A DNA stretch of 64,000 nt from Ideonella paludis (GCF_018069865.1 NZ_JAGQDG010000001.1:1-64000); one strand, 5' to 3'; positions 19,167 to 28,142 are shown, counted from the stretch's first letter. The notes: generated by a model not told the origin, from the sequence alone. Made by a program: numbers and translations.

Positions 19167-19409
19167 TCAGTCTTTGAGTACAAGATTGAACCGGCGGCCC
19201 ACGACACGCTCTCCGGTTTGCTTGTTGTCGATTTCACGTTGAATGACGTGCACGGTGCCCAGAGGCAAGAACTTGACCTTCCCTTCAGGCGCGTCGACGA
19301 GCTCTTGACGCATGGTGTTGAAGATCTCGCGCACGATGTTGATCATGTCGCGCTCCGTAACTTCGGGGCAGGCTGCGCAAGCTTTGCGGGCGAGTTGTGC
19401 GATTTCCAT
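19167..19409 (-). CDS. Small HU/IHF-like protein
   Basis: An 80-residue protein. Its layout resembles one HU/IHF subunit: an N-terminal helical pair (VTERDMINIVREIFNTMRQEL) followed by the strand-arm region VKFLPLGTVHVIQREID, NKQTGERVVG and a closing RFNLVL. HU has VxxxGFGTFxVxxR ... NPQTGxxI at the matching places. The usual Gly-Phe-Gly is changed to Pro-Leu-Gly and the arm is shortened. Whether it binds DNA is unknown. It lies between a sulfotransferase and a hydrolase with gaps of 38 and 21 bp, so it is transcribed with them, an odd place for a nucleoid-type protein. Confidence 0.6.
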   Translation of the reverse strand: MEIAQLARKACAACPEVTERDMINIVREIFNTMRQELVDAPEGKVKFLPLGTVHVIQREIDNKQTGERVVGRRFNLVLKD

Positions 19410-19447
19410 AGGGTGTTCCGTTTGAAGTGGGGCTACAAAAAGGCAAT

Positions 19448-20209
19448 TCAGGCACCAGACTTCAGTCTGTCAAGGGCCTGCTGGTGCAACAGCAAGTCGT
19501 CTCGGTTGTTGGCGAGTAGGTCTGCAAAGCAGGCGTCGCCAATCTCTGCCTTAAGCTTGTCGAGCCTCTGCGACAGTGGCGCTTCGACATCTCGGCTGGC
19601 GTTGGCATGGACGGTGTGCACCGCAAAGTCCGGGAATGCGTGCCGCAACAGCCTCTGCAGTTGAGCCATTGAGGCCGCGAACTCCTCAACCACTCCCACA
19701 AAGGGCAGCGCCGCGACTGCACGGCTGGCACGCTGAAGCTCCGTGCCGCTGTCGGCCGGAAACATGGGCGCGAACCGATCCACATGGAAGTCACGGCACT
19801 GTCTGTCGCGCCACAAAGAAAGCCTGACTTCGATGTAGCCCATCAGCGAGGTGTGCCGTGCCAACACGCTGCCAAAGCCATCTCCGCCTTGCCTGCGCTC
19901 AAAGGAGTAGGCCGACACAATGCGGTCAATGGGGTGGCGGATGAAGATCACCGGCAAGATCTCCACACCGTCGATCTGGGGCGGAGGCAACTCAAGCGTG
20001 TGAGAAGAAAAGGCACAGGCATCAGGGTGCGCCACGATCCACTCAGCCACTTCTTTGCGGTGCACGGCAGGGTTGCCCCTGTGCTGAAACTCGCGCGTGA
20101 CCCACCGGCTGCCAAAGTTCTGCTGAAGAACTTGGTCCACCGAGGTGCCTGCATTCTTGAAAAGGTGGTAATGCAGGATGATTTTGCGGAGCGGGGCTGG
20201 GTGGCTCAT
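19448..20209 (-). CDS. Sulfotransferase family protein (2 of 3)
   Basis: A 253-residue protein resembling the sulfotransferase-2 family. The PAPS loop HLFKNAGTSVD (residues 15-25) and the 3'-phosphate site VIFIRHPIDRIVSAYSF (about 87-103) are both clear. No membrane segment is visible, so it is expected to be cytoplasmic and to act on a lipid-linked or nucleotide-linked glycan. It begins 4 bp after the stop of the large glycosyltransferase gene, so the two are coupled. Base composition is GC-rich, unlike the sulfotransferase at 16072-17205, which argues that the two arrived separately. Confidence 0.85.
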   Translation of the reverse strand: MSHPAPLRKIILHYHLFKNAGTSVDQVLQQNFGSRWVTREFQHRGNPAVHRKEVAEWIVAHPDACAFSSHTLELPPPQIDGVEILPVIFIRHPIDRIVSAYSFERRQGGDGFGSVLARHTSLMGYIEVRLSLWRDRQCRDFHVDRFAPMFPADSGTELQRASRAVAALPFVGVVEEFAASMAQLQRLLRHAFPDFAVHTVHANASRDVEAPLSQRLDKLKAEIGDACFADLLANNRDDLLLHQQALDRLKSGA

Positions 20210-20213
20210 GGGT

Positions 20214-22739
20214 TTAACTGCTGGCTGATACTGCGAGCGCGGCGGCTATGGCGTTGTCGACCACAGGGGCTGCGTAGTGGTCGCGAATCATAGTCTGGCC
20301 TGCCTCAGACATTGAGGCAGCCAACTGTCGGTCCGCGTGCAACGCAAGTATCTTCTGAGCGATGGCCTCTGGTGAATCCCCAACCAGCTCGCGCAATGGG
20401 CCGTCCACCATCACGCCCTCGGCTGCGCAGCTTGTCATGACGCAAGGAATGCCCGCCGCAAAGGCTTCTAGCACCTTGCCCTTGACGCCAGCGCCGTAGC
20501 GCAGCGGCGCCACACTCAGGAGACAGCGCTCGTAGATGTCGATCACGTCGGGCACATAGCCCACGGTGTGAACACGGTCGCAACTCAGCTGCTTGACGGC
20601 GTCGGGCATGTGGCTGCCCACCAAGGTCACGGAAATATCTGGAGCCTTGCGCCAGACCAGGGGCATGATCTCTTCGACCAGCCATTTGGCGGCGTCCACA
20701 TTAGGGGTGTGTCGGTAACCCCCCACAAACACAACGCCTTTGCGTTGCTCCGCCGGCGTGCGCACGGGCCGCAACGTGTATGTCCAAGGTACGACATGCA
20801 CGTTGGCTCTCGGTGCAACTCCTGCCAAAACTTCCTTTTCCACGCCGGAGTGAACGATGGTGGCGTCCACTGCCTGGATGGCGGAAAGCTCTTCCAGCCG
20901 AATGGCTGCGGCGCGCTGCGCCAATTGAGCATCGGAGGTGAGTTCGGCCTCGCGCTCCATGCGCAGGTAGTGGAGGTCTGCGACGTTGTAGAGCACGCGG
21001 GCATTGGGCTGATGGCGGCGGACCATCCCCGCATATTTGGTGCCGTTATTGAAGCGGTGCAGGTAGACCAGGTCGATGAGCTGCTGATTTTTGCGGAAGT
21101 ACTCTTCCACACTCCAATAAAACGGGTAATAGACGCACTCGACGCCAATGGCTTGCAAGGCCTCGGTGTAAGGGCTGATCTTGGCCATGTTGTCGGCCGG
21201 GATGAAGGTCACCTTGTAGCCCAAGCGCATCAGAGATTTGATGTGCTGCACCGCTGCATTGCTACCAGCGTCTTGGTCTGGGGTCGGAACGCTCTCATCA
21301 ATGAACAGCGCGCGCTTCTTGACGGGGCGCTCGCATTCCAACTCGGGCTGCTGGGCGTTGAAACGGTGGGTTGCCAAGACGTTCTTCCAACGGTCGAAGA
21401 ACTTGCGGTGGTTCACCGCCTGATAGCGCTTCATGCCGCTACCTGTCACGCTGGTGCCGCTGGTTTGGCCTTCAAGGTGGACGACCACAGAGGTGGGTTG
21501 CACCACAACGCGGTGGCCGGCTTGCCGAACCCGGAAGCACAGGTCGGTGTCTTCGTAGTAAGCCGGGGCGAAGTGGAGATCAAAGCCGTCGAGCTGCCTG
21601 AACAAGGCCGTGGGGATCATCAGGGCCGCGCCCGAGACGTAGTCTGCGTCGCGCAAGTAGCTGAAGCGGGGCTCTTCTGGGTTGCCGTTGCGCCCCCAGT
21701 TCCAGCCATCACCCATGCGCCAAATGATGCCGCCCACCTCTTGCAAGCTGCCATCGCCAAACAGCAGCTTGGAGCCCGCGATGCCAACGTTGGGGACGTT
21801 GGCGAAGGTCTTGACCAGTTCATCTAACCAGCCGGGCTTGACCAAGGTGTCGTTGTTCAAGAAGAACAGGTACTCGCCACGCGCGTGTTCCGCACCACGG
21901 TTGCAGCCTTTGACGAAGCCCAAATTGGTGTCGTTGCGCAAAACACGCACGGAACCCCCAAACACCAGGGAAGCCAAGATGGTTTCGTCTTTGGAGCAAT
22001 CGTCAACAACGATGACTTCGAAGCTGGTCTCCGGCAGGTTTTCAGCAATGGACTTGATGCAGTCGTAGGTCAACTGGAACTTGCCATACACCGGCACGAT
22101 GACGGACACCAACGGCCGCTCAAACACCGGAAGTTGAACAGGCGGATACTTGGTGGAGATGGACTGACCCGCTGCGGCCACCCACTGCGAAGGTGCGGCT
22201 GCATCGAGCAGGCTCGCGAGTTCGCCCAAATTTGGGGCATTCGTCTCACTCGCCAACTCCTGATGGCGCACCAGCAGGGTTCGCAGTTGATCCACGGCGA
22301 ACGAAAGCGCGAAGTTGATGTCGTCAATTGTTTTGGCAACCGCTGCTTCAGCTTGAAACAAGCCCGTGACGTAGCTGCGCGTGCTGCGATCCAGGCCACT
22401 ACCAGCCTTCTCCCACACGCGGGGCGAGCCAGGAATGTCTACGCCATCGCGTGCGCGACGCACGTGAAGGGTGTGACGCGCGAACGGAAAAATGGTCGGG
22501 CTGAAGCTCATGGTGAAGCCATGCCGGCCATTGCCCATGCCCAGCGCTGCCAAGTCTGGCCGGGGCAAGTCTGCACGCACCGTGGCCAGTTGAACGTCGC
22601 CATCAAGCACTTCAACCAAGACGGATTCGTCTGGATGATCGGGGTCCCAGACCCACCCTGAGATCGTGAAGTCATCGAAAACGTCGATGTTCCCGATACC
22701 GTGGGCCGCAGCGACAGCGTGGGCAGAATTAGTCATCAC
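20214..22739 (-). CDS. Multidomain glycosyltransferase: beta domain + GT2 + GT4
   Basis: A large protein of 841 residues (GTG at 22739; an ATG follows one codon later). Residues 15-105 form a beta-sandwich-like domain (FTISGWVWDPDHPDES ... GRHGFTMSFSPTIFPF). Residues 208 to about 450 are a GT2 domain with VSVIVPVYGKF, VVDDCSKDE, LFFLNNDT and the acceptor-site EDTDLCFRVR. From about 485 there is a GT4 domain with FVGGYRHTPNVDAAKWL and APLRYGAGVKGKVLEAF. Two different sugar transfers in one chain are therefore expected, at the cytoplasmic face. The N-terminal domain recurs in the protein at 23247-26003. The sulfotransferase gene follows after 4 bp. Confidence 0.9.
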   Translation of the reverse strand: MMTNSAHAVAAAHGIGNIDVFDDFTISGWVWDPDHPDESVLVEVLDGDVQLATVRADLPRPDLAALGMGNGRHGFTMSFSPTIFPFARHTLHVRRARDGVDIPGSPRVWEKAGSGLDRSTRSYVTGLFQAEAAVAKTIDDINFALSFAVDQLRTLLVRHQELASETNAPNLGELASLLDAAAPSQWVAAAGQSISTKYPPVQLPVFERPLVSVIVPVYGKFQLTYDCIKSIAENLPETSFEVIVVDDCSKDETILASLVFGGSVRVLRNDTNLGFVKGCNRGAEHARGEYLFFLNNDTLVKPGWLDELVKTFANVPNVGIAGSKLLFGDGSLQEVGGIIWRMGDGWNWGRNGNPEEPRFSYLRDADYVSGAALMIPTALFRQLDGFDLHFAPAYYEDTDLCFRVRQAGHRVVVQPTSVVVHLEGQTSGTSVTGSGMKRYQAVNHRKFFDRWKNVLATHRFNAQQPELECERPVKKRALFIDESVPTPDQDAGSNAAVQHIKSLMRLGYKVTFIPADNMAKISPYTEALQAIGVECVYYPFYWSVEEYFRKNQQLIDLVYLHRFNNGTKYAGMVRRHQPNARVLYNVADLHYLRMEREAELTSDAQLAQRAAAIRLEELSAIQAVDATIVHSGVEKEVLAGVAPRANVHVVPWTYTLRPVRTPAEQRKGVVFVGGYRHTPNVDAAKWLVEEIMPLVWRKAPDISVTLVGSHMPDAVKQLSCDRVHTVGYVPDVIDIYERCLLSVAPLRYGAGVKGKVLEAFAAGIPCVMTSCAAEGVMVDGPLRELVGDSPEAIAQKILALHADRQLAASMSEAGQTMIRDHYAAPVVDNAIAAALAVSASS

Positions 22740-22779
22740 CTAAGCTCAATTGAATTGGATTCGGGGGCGCGCGCAGGAC

Positions 22780-23220
22780 TCAACCCGTGCGCAGTTCGAT
22801 GCTGTACATGCCGACCCCCAGCAGACGCTGATCCGCTCCGAGGCCCAGCGCTGCAGGCGCGACGGCCTGTGGAAATGTGAAAGTAATGGTGTTGTCACGA
22901 GGCTCAAGCCAGGATGATCGAATCGGCAGAGCCACTTCAAATCGGTCTGTCGCTTCGAAGGCACCGCAGTACATCCCATTCAGGTGAACCCAAACCAGCT
23001 GGCGCTTGATTTGGCCGTCAGCCAGATAGGGAAACCCGACGAGGCTTAGGTGGATAGGTGATGAAGTGACCCGGGCATTGAATTGCAGCTTGGCCTCAAG
23101 GGCTTCTGTCCAAGTGAAGTCGGCCGTGCCTTCCTCACATGACCAGCCCCCCGCCGCAAAACCTTTGAGGTTTCCGTTTGCTCCGCCAAGAATGGGTTCA
23201 TTGAATGGCAAGATGGACAT
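22780..23220 (-). CDS. Small beta-rich protein, glycosyltransferase-associated (copy 2 of 3)
   Basis: A 146-residue protein with no signal peptide. It consists almost entirely of one predicted beta domain: GGWSCEEGTADFTW, a strand region with VWVHLNGMYCGAF, ITFTFPQAVAP and the closing DQRLLGVGMYSIEL. The closing motif and the opening W-x-x-E pattern match the proteins at 15493-16023 (DKRLLGICVSAFTV) and 60462-61196, so it appears to be a third, more distant member. It lies between two multidomain glycosyltransferase genes (26 and 40 bp away) and should be cotranscribed. The function is unknown; a carbohydrate-binding or docking role is a guess. Confidence 0.6.
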   Translation of the reverse strand: MSILPFNEPILGGANGNLKGFAAGGWSCEEGTADFTWTEALEAKLQFNARVTSSPIHLSLVGFPYLADGQIKRQLVWVHLNGMYCGAFEATDRFEVALPIRSSWLEPRDNTITFTFPQAVAPAALGLGADQRLLGVGMYSIELRTG

Positions 23221-23246
23221 GACAAGTCTTTACTCGCAGTTCTGAG

Positions 23247-26003
23247 TTAACGCAAAGCACGAGCTCCACCCGACCAGGAACTCAGCGCAGGCGACCTTGA
23301 TGGATCGCTTCTGAACAATGTGCTCTGCCCCTGCAAGATCTGATCCCGCTCATACTCCGCGCGCTTTTGCTTGCGCTCGTTCATGAAGTCAAACCCGCGT
23401 GATTTGGACTCGTAGTGCACCATGCTGAGCAGGGGCACGTAGAGCACGGCCAGGCCCAGCTCGCGCACGCGGATGCACCAGTCCACATCGTTGAAGGTGA
23501 CGCCGAAATCGGCTTCATTGAAGCCGCCGGTGGCTTCAAAGACCTCGCGGCGGCAGCCCAGGAAGGCGCCGGTGGCGCCGCTGACGGCGTGGGTGAGCTG
23601 GGTCTCGAACAAGGCCATGGCGTCGTCGGGCGGCTGCTCTGCGGCCACGTGGCCCACAAAGTTTTCATAGCCAAATTGGATGCCGGCGTGCTGCAGGGTC
23701 ATGTCCTCAAACAGCAGGCGGGCGCCCACGGCGCCCACATGCGGGCGCTCTAGCTGGCCGCGCAAGATGTCGTCCCACTGGGGGGTGAGCATCAGGGTGT
23801 CGTTGTTGAGGATGAGCAGCAGCTCGCCCTTGGCGGCAGCGGCCATGCGGTTGTTGAGCTGGCTCCAGTTGAAGGGCGCGTCCACGCGCAGGCAGCGCAG
23901 GCGGCCGCTGGCCTGGGCTTGGGCCAGGTAGGCCAGGGTTTCGGGCTCGGTGCTGCCGTTGTCGGCCACCACAATGTCCAGCGCCTCGGGGTGCAGAGCT
24001 TGGGCATAGAGGCTGTCAACACACTGCTGCACCAGCTCCCAGTGGTCGCGCGTAGGGATCAGCACGCTGAGCAGCGCCTTGGGGCGCTGGGGCTGCCAGC
24101 GCACCAGGGGCTTGGGCAGTTGCGGGGCGATTGGGTCTGGCACGCGCTGCCAGCGCTGGCCTTGCCAGGCGGCGGGCAGCAGGGGCTGCAAACACTCAGG
24201 GGGCACGCGGGCGACCAAGCAAGAGTAGTCAGCAGGGGCACTGGCATCTTGGGGCAGCGCCACCAATGTGCTCGTCAACAACCACTGGGGCACGTGGCGC
24301 AGCGGGCCTTGGGCGTGCAGTGCCCAAGCCAAGCGCTCTCGCTCATCGTGGCACAAAGGGTGCAGCGTTGAGTCTTGCTCTGGCGTTTCATGTTCAGCTT
24401 GTCGAGGATGCGCCGCCAACAGTTGGGTCGCGGCGCACAAGGCCTGAGCCTGCACAGCCAGGCTGGAGCCCAACACGTTCAGCTCTAGCAAAGCATCAGC
24501 GTCGAAAGCGGCGCGCAGCACCGGGGCCCAATGACGCGGACCGCGTTGCGGAGCTTGGCCGGAGCGATGCTCCAGGCGGTCTTCATCCCAGTAGAGAACG
24601 ATAGGGGCGGTGGCGGGCGCTTCGGGCAGGGCCGGGTCGGCCTCGGGCTGGGCGGCGGCCAGCAGCCAGGCCAGGGCGTGTGGGTCCAGCAGCTCACCGG
24701 CGCGCAGCAGCACGGTCCACTGCTTAGGGTCTTGGGCCAGGCGGGCCAGGGCTTGCTGGGCGTCGGCCCAGGTGGGCAGGTGGCGCACTTGGGGCTGCAC
24801 GGCGGCCAGCACGCCCGCCACATCCGCCACATCGGCGCTGCCGCCCACCACCCAGGCTTGCCAAGGCACGCCACCCACTTGGTGGCGCAGGCTGTCGATG
24901 CTGATGCGCACGGCCGTGGCGTTGCGGGCTTGGGTGGCGTCCAGCACCAAGGTAAAGCGCTGGCTGGGGCGCTGGGCAGGCCGACTGCCGGGGCGGCTTT
25001 GCTCGGCCACAAGCCAAGGCGGTGGGGCCACGCGGTGGGTTTGGCGGTAGAGGTCGAAGTGCTCCAGCGGAAAGGCGCTGTAGCTCAGGGCCTGGGGCAC
25101 CATGCCCGCCAGCACATCGAGCCGCTGTTTGATCTCGTCAAACTCTTTGGCCAGCAGTTGAGCCACGCTGAGTTGGTCAAAGAAGCTGTTGCGGAATGTG
25201 TAGGCGGGGCCCACCGTTACTCCGCTGGTTGCTTCATGCAAGGTGAAGCACACAGGCTCGCCGGGGGGGAAGAGGGTGGGGTTGTACTTGGCCCGGAAGC
25301 CAGCCATGCCGCTGCCGCCATAACGCTGGTGGATATCGGGCCGGTAGCTGTGGGCGCTGGCAGTGGCCACCAAGCGGCCGTTGTAGCGCACTTCCACCTG
25401 CAGCTGAGGGCGGCGGCCCGAGGCATCGACCAACCAGCCCTGGATGAACTCGCGGTTGACGAATTCGATCTTGCCTCTGAGGCGAACCTGCCCTGCGAGC
25501 AACAACGTGGAAAGGTCTTCCAGCGCCTGAGTGAACAGACTGCCATGCGCTTGGTAAACCACCGGCGCCAGCGCGGGGTGGCTAGCCAGCCGCAACAGCA
25601 ACTCGGCAGGTGCGGGCGGCTCATCGGGGCTGGGGGTGGGCAGCGGGGCTGCGGCGTTTTGCTCTGAGCCTGCCGCGTCGGGAGGCAGCGGCGCGCAGCC
25701 CGCGCGCTCGGTAAGCCACAAACCCAGGCTGCGATGTTGTTGCTCGCTGAGCTTATCGTGCGGCAGGCTACGTTGCTGCACCAAGGCTTGCAACACGTTT
25801 TGATTGAACTCGTCGCTACGCAGCATTTCAGCAGCGATATCGTGCAGCGGACGCAGTGGCGGGTTACGCAGCAGTTGGGCCTCGGCCTCGCGGCCCAGGA
25901 TGGCCAGGTAGAGCTGGCCGAGGTCGTGCGCGCTGGCCTCGCCCTCCAGCGTGGGCAGGGGCTGGCCCGGTGGGGGCAAAAGGGTGCTTTGGGGCAGGCG
26001 CAT
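23247..26003 (-). CDS. Multidomain GT2 glycosyltransferase with DUF4214-like and beta domains
   Basis: About 918 residues from the ATG at 26003; a TTG six bases upstream is an alternative. Residues about 25-80 resemble DUF4214 (LGQLYLAILGREAEAQ ... DIAAEMLRSDEFNQ). Residues about 178-272 repeat the beta domain of the 20214-22739 protein (FIQGWLVDASGRRPQ ... GMAGFRAKYNPTLFPPG). A degenerate GT2-like region follows (FTLVLDATQARNATAVRIS). Near residue 640 an intact GT2 domain begins (LLSVLIPTRDHWELVQQCV, VVADNGSTEPE, LLLILNNDT, FNDVDWCIRVRELG). One active transferase is likely. Such proteins extend glycans at the inner face of the membrane. Confidence 0.88.
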   Translation of the reverse strand: MRLPQSTLLPPPGQPLPTLEGEASAHDLGQLYLAILGREAEAQLLRNPPLRPLHDIAAEMLRSDEFNQNVLQALVQQRSLPHDKLSEQQHRSLGLWLTERAGCAPLPPDAAGSEQNAAAPLPTPSPDEPPAPAELLLRLASHPALAPVVYQAHGSLFTQALEDLSTLLLAGQVRLRGKIEFVNREFIQGWLVDASGRRPQLQVEVRYNGRLVATASAHSYRPDIHQRYGGSGMAGFRAKYNPTLFPPGEPVCFTLHEATSGVTVGPAYTFRNSFFDQLSVAQLLAKEFDEIKQRLDVLAGMVPQALSYSAFPLEHFDLYRQTHRVAPPPWLVAEQSRPGSRPAQRPSQRFTLVLDATQARNATAVRISIDSLRHQVGGVPWQAWVVGGSADVADVAGVLAAVQPQVRHLPTWADAQQALARLAQDPKQWTVLLRAGELLDPHALAWLLAAAQPEADPALPEAPATAPIVLYWDEDRLEHRSGQAPQRGPRHWAPVLRAAFDADALLELNVLGSSLAVQAQALCAATQLLAAHPRQAEHETPEQDSTLHPLCHDERERLAWALHAQGPLRHVPQWLLTSTLVALPQDASAPADYSCLVARVPPECLQPLLPAAWQGQRWQRVPDPIAPQLPKPLVRWQPQRPKALLSVLIPTRDHWELVQQCVDSLYAQALHPEALDIVVADNGSTEPETLAYLAQAQASGRLRCLRVDAPFNWSQLNNRMAAAAKGELLLILNNDTLMLTPQWDDILRGQLERPHVGAVGARLLFEDMTLQHAGIQFGYENFVGHVAAEQPPDDAMALFETQLTHAVSGATGAFLGCRREVFEATGGFNEADFGVTFNDVDWCIRVRELGLAVLYVPLLSMVHYESKSRGFDFMNERKQKRAEYERDQILQGQSTLFRSDPSRSPALSSWSGGARALR

Positions 26004-26044
26004 ACGCAAGAGGCGGGGCAGTCGAGCGGCGGGCTGGGGCCGCG

Positions 26045-27319
26045 TCAGGCAGGGGCCGGGCTGGCTTGCGCAGGGGCGGGCACCAGAGGGAAGAAGCGCT
26101 CAAACACGCGAGCGTATTGCTGGGCCGACCCCTCGACGCTGCAGTGCTGCAGCATGTGGGCGCGGGCGCGCTGGCTCAGGTGTTGGCGGGCTTGGGGCTG
26201 GCGCATCAGGGCCTCGATGGCCTCGGCCAGCACATAGGGCGTGCCAGGCTCCAGCGGCACTTTGCGCACCACGCCTTCGGGGTACTCCGAGGCTGGGCCA
26301 AAGTTGTGCACGATGGCCGGCAGGCCCAGCACCAACGCACGCGCCAGGGTGCCCGAGCTTTCACCCACGGTGGGGTAGCGCAGGTTGACCAGCAGGTCCG
26401 AGGCGCGGATGCAGTGAAAGAAGTCGTCTTCTTTGAGAAAGCCGGTGACGGTGGTTTCGGCGACGAGGTCGTGCTCACGGATGTGGGCGTCGATGTCGAA
26501 GCTGGGGTTGCGCTCGCCGCCAATCAAGAAGCGGAACTCGAGGCCGCGCTTCTTGAGCATGCCCAGTGCGGCCAGGGTGGCCTGCACTTGCTTGGGCGGC
26601 GTAATGTAGCCCAGCGCCAGCACGGTGAAGATGTCTTGGTCCAGCCCCAGGCGGCTGCGAGCTTCTTCGCGGTCGAGGTCTTCGTAGTGGAGCGCTTGGG
26701 GCGCAAAGTGGTGGGGCACGACCACGGCGCGGGCTTTGACTTCAGCGGGCAGGCGGTCATAGACCCACTGGCTGTGCACGATGACGCCCGTGGCGCGGCG
26801 CAGCACGTGGCCGGTGAGGCTGAGGGTGAGCTTTTGACTCTCCGAGAAATAGCCCAGTTGGCGCAGGTCGGCCAGGGTGCCGCCGGGCTCGCCGTATTCG
26901 TCCACCATGGTGCGGCGGTAGCCGGCCAGGTCGCCCAGCACCAGGGTGGCGTCTTCGATGAGGTAGTGCAGGTTGAAGTCGTGGATCACCACCACGCCGG
27001 GGCGCTTCAAGAAGGCGTTGTAGGCAAAGACGTGGTCGCGGTTGTTGCCCAGTTGGTAGACGGTGGGCGCGTTGTGCAGCTCGGTGCTGCGGTTGTAGTC
27101 ATCAGGCGTGATGGCGCGCCAGGCGCGGTTGGTGTGAGACCTGGCCTGCGGGGAAACGACCACCAATTCGCGGTCGGGCGCTGCAGCCACCAGGTCATCC
27201 AGCAGCTCGTAGCTGTAGTCGGCAATGCCGCTCTTGGCGGGCGGCAGCGGCGTGAAGATCACCACAGGCTGGCGCGCAGGCGCGTGCTCGCCCTGAGGCT
27301 GGGGCTGTTGTGCAGGCAT
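26045..27319 (-). CDS. GT4 family glycosyltransferase
   Basis: About 424 residues from the ATG at 27319, which lies one base after the stop of the upstream gene; an upstream in-frame start would overlap that gene by 150 bp and adds only a proline/serine-rich stretch. The protein shows the GT4 start VVIFTPLPPAKSGIADYSYE and a middle VLALGYITPPKQVQATLAAL. The donor site is GESSGTLARALVLGLPAIVH. A retaining transferase using a nucleotide-activated sugar is expected. It belongs to the same transcript as the DUF4214/coiled-coil gene and the large glycosyltransferases. Confidence 0.88.
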   Translation of the reverse strand: MPAQQPQPQGEHAPARQPVVIFTPLPPAKSGIADYSYELLDDLVAAAPDRELVVVSPQARSHTNRAWRAITPDDYNRSTELHNAPTVYQLGNNRDHVFAYNAFLKRPGVVVIHDFNLHYLIEDATLVLGDLAGYRRTMVDEYGEPGGTLADLRQLGYFSESQKLTLSLTGHVLRRATGVIVHSQWVYDRLPAEVKARAVVVPHHFAPQALHYEDLDREEARSRLGLDQDIFTVLALGYITPPKQVQATLAALGMLKKRGLEFRFLIGGERNPSFDIDAHIREHDLVAETTVTGFLKEDDFFHCIRASDLLVNLRYPTVGESSGTLARALVLGLPAIVHNFGPASEYPEGVVRKVPLEPGTPYVLAEAIEALMRQPQARQHLSQRARAHMLQHCSVEGSAQQYARVFERFFPLVPAPAQASPAPA

Positions 27320-27320
27320 G

Positions 27321-28142
27321 TCAGACCTCGGGTTCGCCAGCAGCGGCTGGTGCGGAGGAGGTGGAATGCTCTTGCGCGCGGCTGGCGGCCAGCATGGCGT
27401 TGACGTACTCGGCCACTTCGCGCTTGATTTGCCCGTGGGTATGGGCTTTGAGAGCGGCCAGCTCGACACGGGTGTCGTCGAGTTGCTGGCGCAGGTTTTG
27501 GATCTCTTGGGCTTGGCGCTCCATCTGGCCCAGGCGCTCGGTCAGGCGATGCAGGGCGGTGTGCACCCAGGTGCTGTCGCTGACGCTACCGGCGCTGCCG
27601 TTGGCGTCGGACTCGGCGGGGGCTGCCGCTGCGCCGCCCAGCTCAAGGAGGCGGGCTTCGAGGGCTTGCACCAAGCTGGTGTTGTCAGAGAGGCGGCTTT
27701 CCAGCGCCGCTAAGTGGCCTTGCTGGGTATCGACCACAGTGCGCAGGGCTTCGCTGAGCTTGCCCAGGCTGAGGTTGCCGATGAGTGTGCGCAGGCCCTG
27801 CACATCGCTGAGGATCTTGGCCACGCGCAGGCCATGGCTGGTGTGCAGGTAGCGCTGCGGGTCGTTGAGGCTCTTGGCCCAGAGGTGGTTGTCGGGGAGG
27901 TCCATCTCCAGCTTGGTGCCGCTGTAGCGGGCCACATCAGAGCTGGCAATTTCTTTGAGGACCTTGACCCGATGGCCGGGGTGCTGGCTCAACACATAGA
28001 GGTAATGGGCATACCCCCCCTGGTCTGGCCATTGGTGCTGCAACGCCAAGTAGGCGTTGATGACAAAGTCAGAGTCGGCGCCATAGATGAGCTCGCTGGC
28101 GGGAATGCTGACAGGGAAATCTGGGAACTTGATGGCGGCCAT
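27321..28142 (-). CDS. DUF4214-like domain and coiled-coil protein
   Basis: A 273-residue protein heading the long minus-strand array. Residues about 24-75 resemble DUF4214 (VINAYLALQHQWPDQGGY ... VLKEIASSDVARYSG), also found at the N-terminus of the glycosyltransferase at 23247-26003. Residues about 115-250 are heptad-like and alanine/leucine/glutamate rich (LSDNTSLVQALEARLLELG; LGQMERQAQEIQNLRQQLD), a probable coiled coil. There is no signal peptide. A scaffold or chain-length ruler for the adjacent glycosyltransferases is possible, by analogy with coiled-coil regulators of glycan length, but this is inference. Confidence 0.65.
   Translation of the reverse strand: MAAIKFPDFPVSIPASELIYGADSDFVINAYLALQHQWPDQGGYAHYLYVLSQHPGHRVKVLKEIASSDVARYSGTKLEMDLPDNHLWAKSLNDPQRYLHTSHGLRVAKILSDVQGLRTLIGNLSLGKLSEALRTVVDTQQGHLAALESRLSDNTSLVQALEARLLELGGAAAAPAESDANGSAGSVSDSTWVHTALHRLTERLGQMERQAQEIQNLRQQLDDTRVELAALKAHTHGQIKREVAEYVNAMLAASRAQEHSTSSAPAAAGEPEV

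Noticed and set aside
20568-21827. A 419-codon plus-strand frame opposite the GT2/GT4 protein
   Set aside because: Shadow of clear glycosyltransferase motifs on the other strand.
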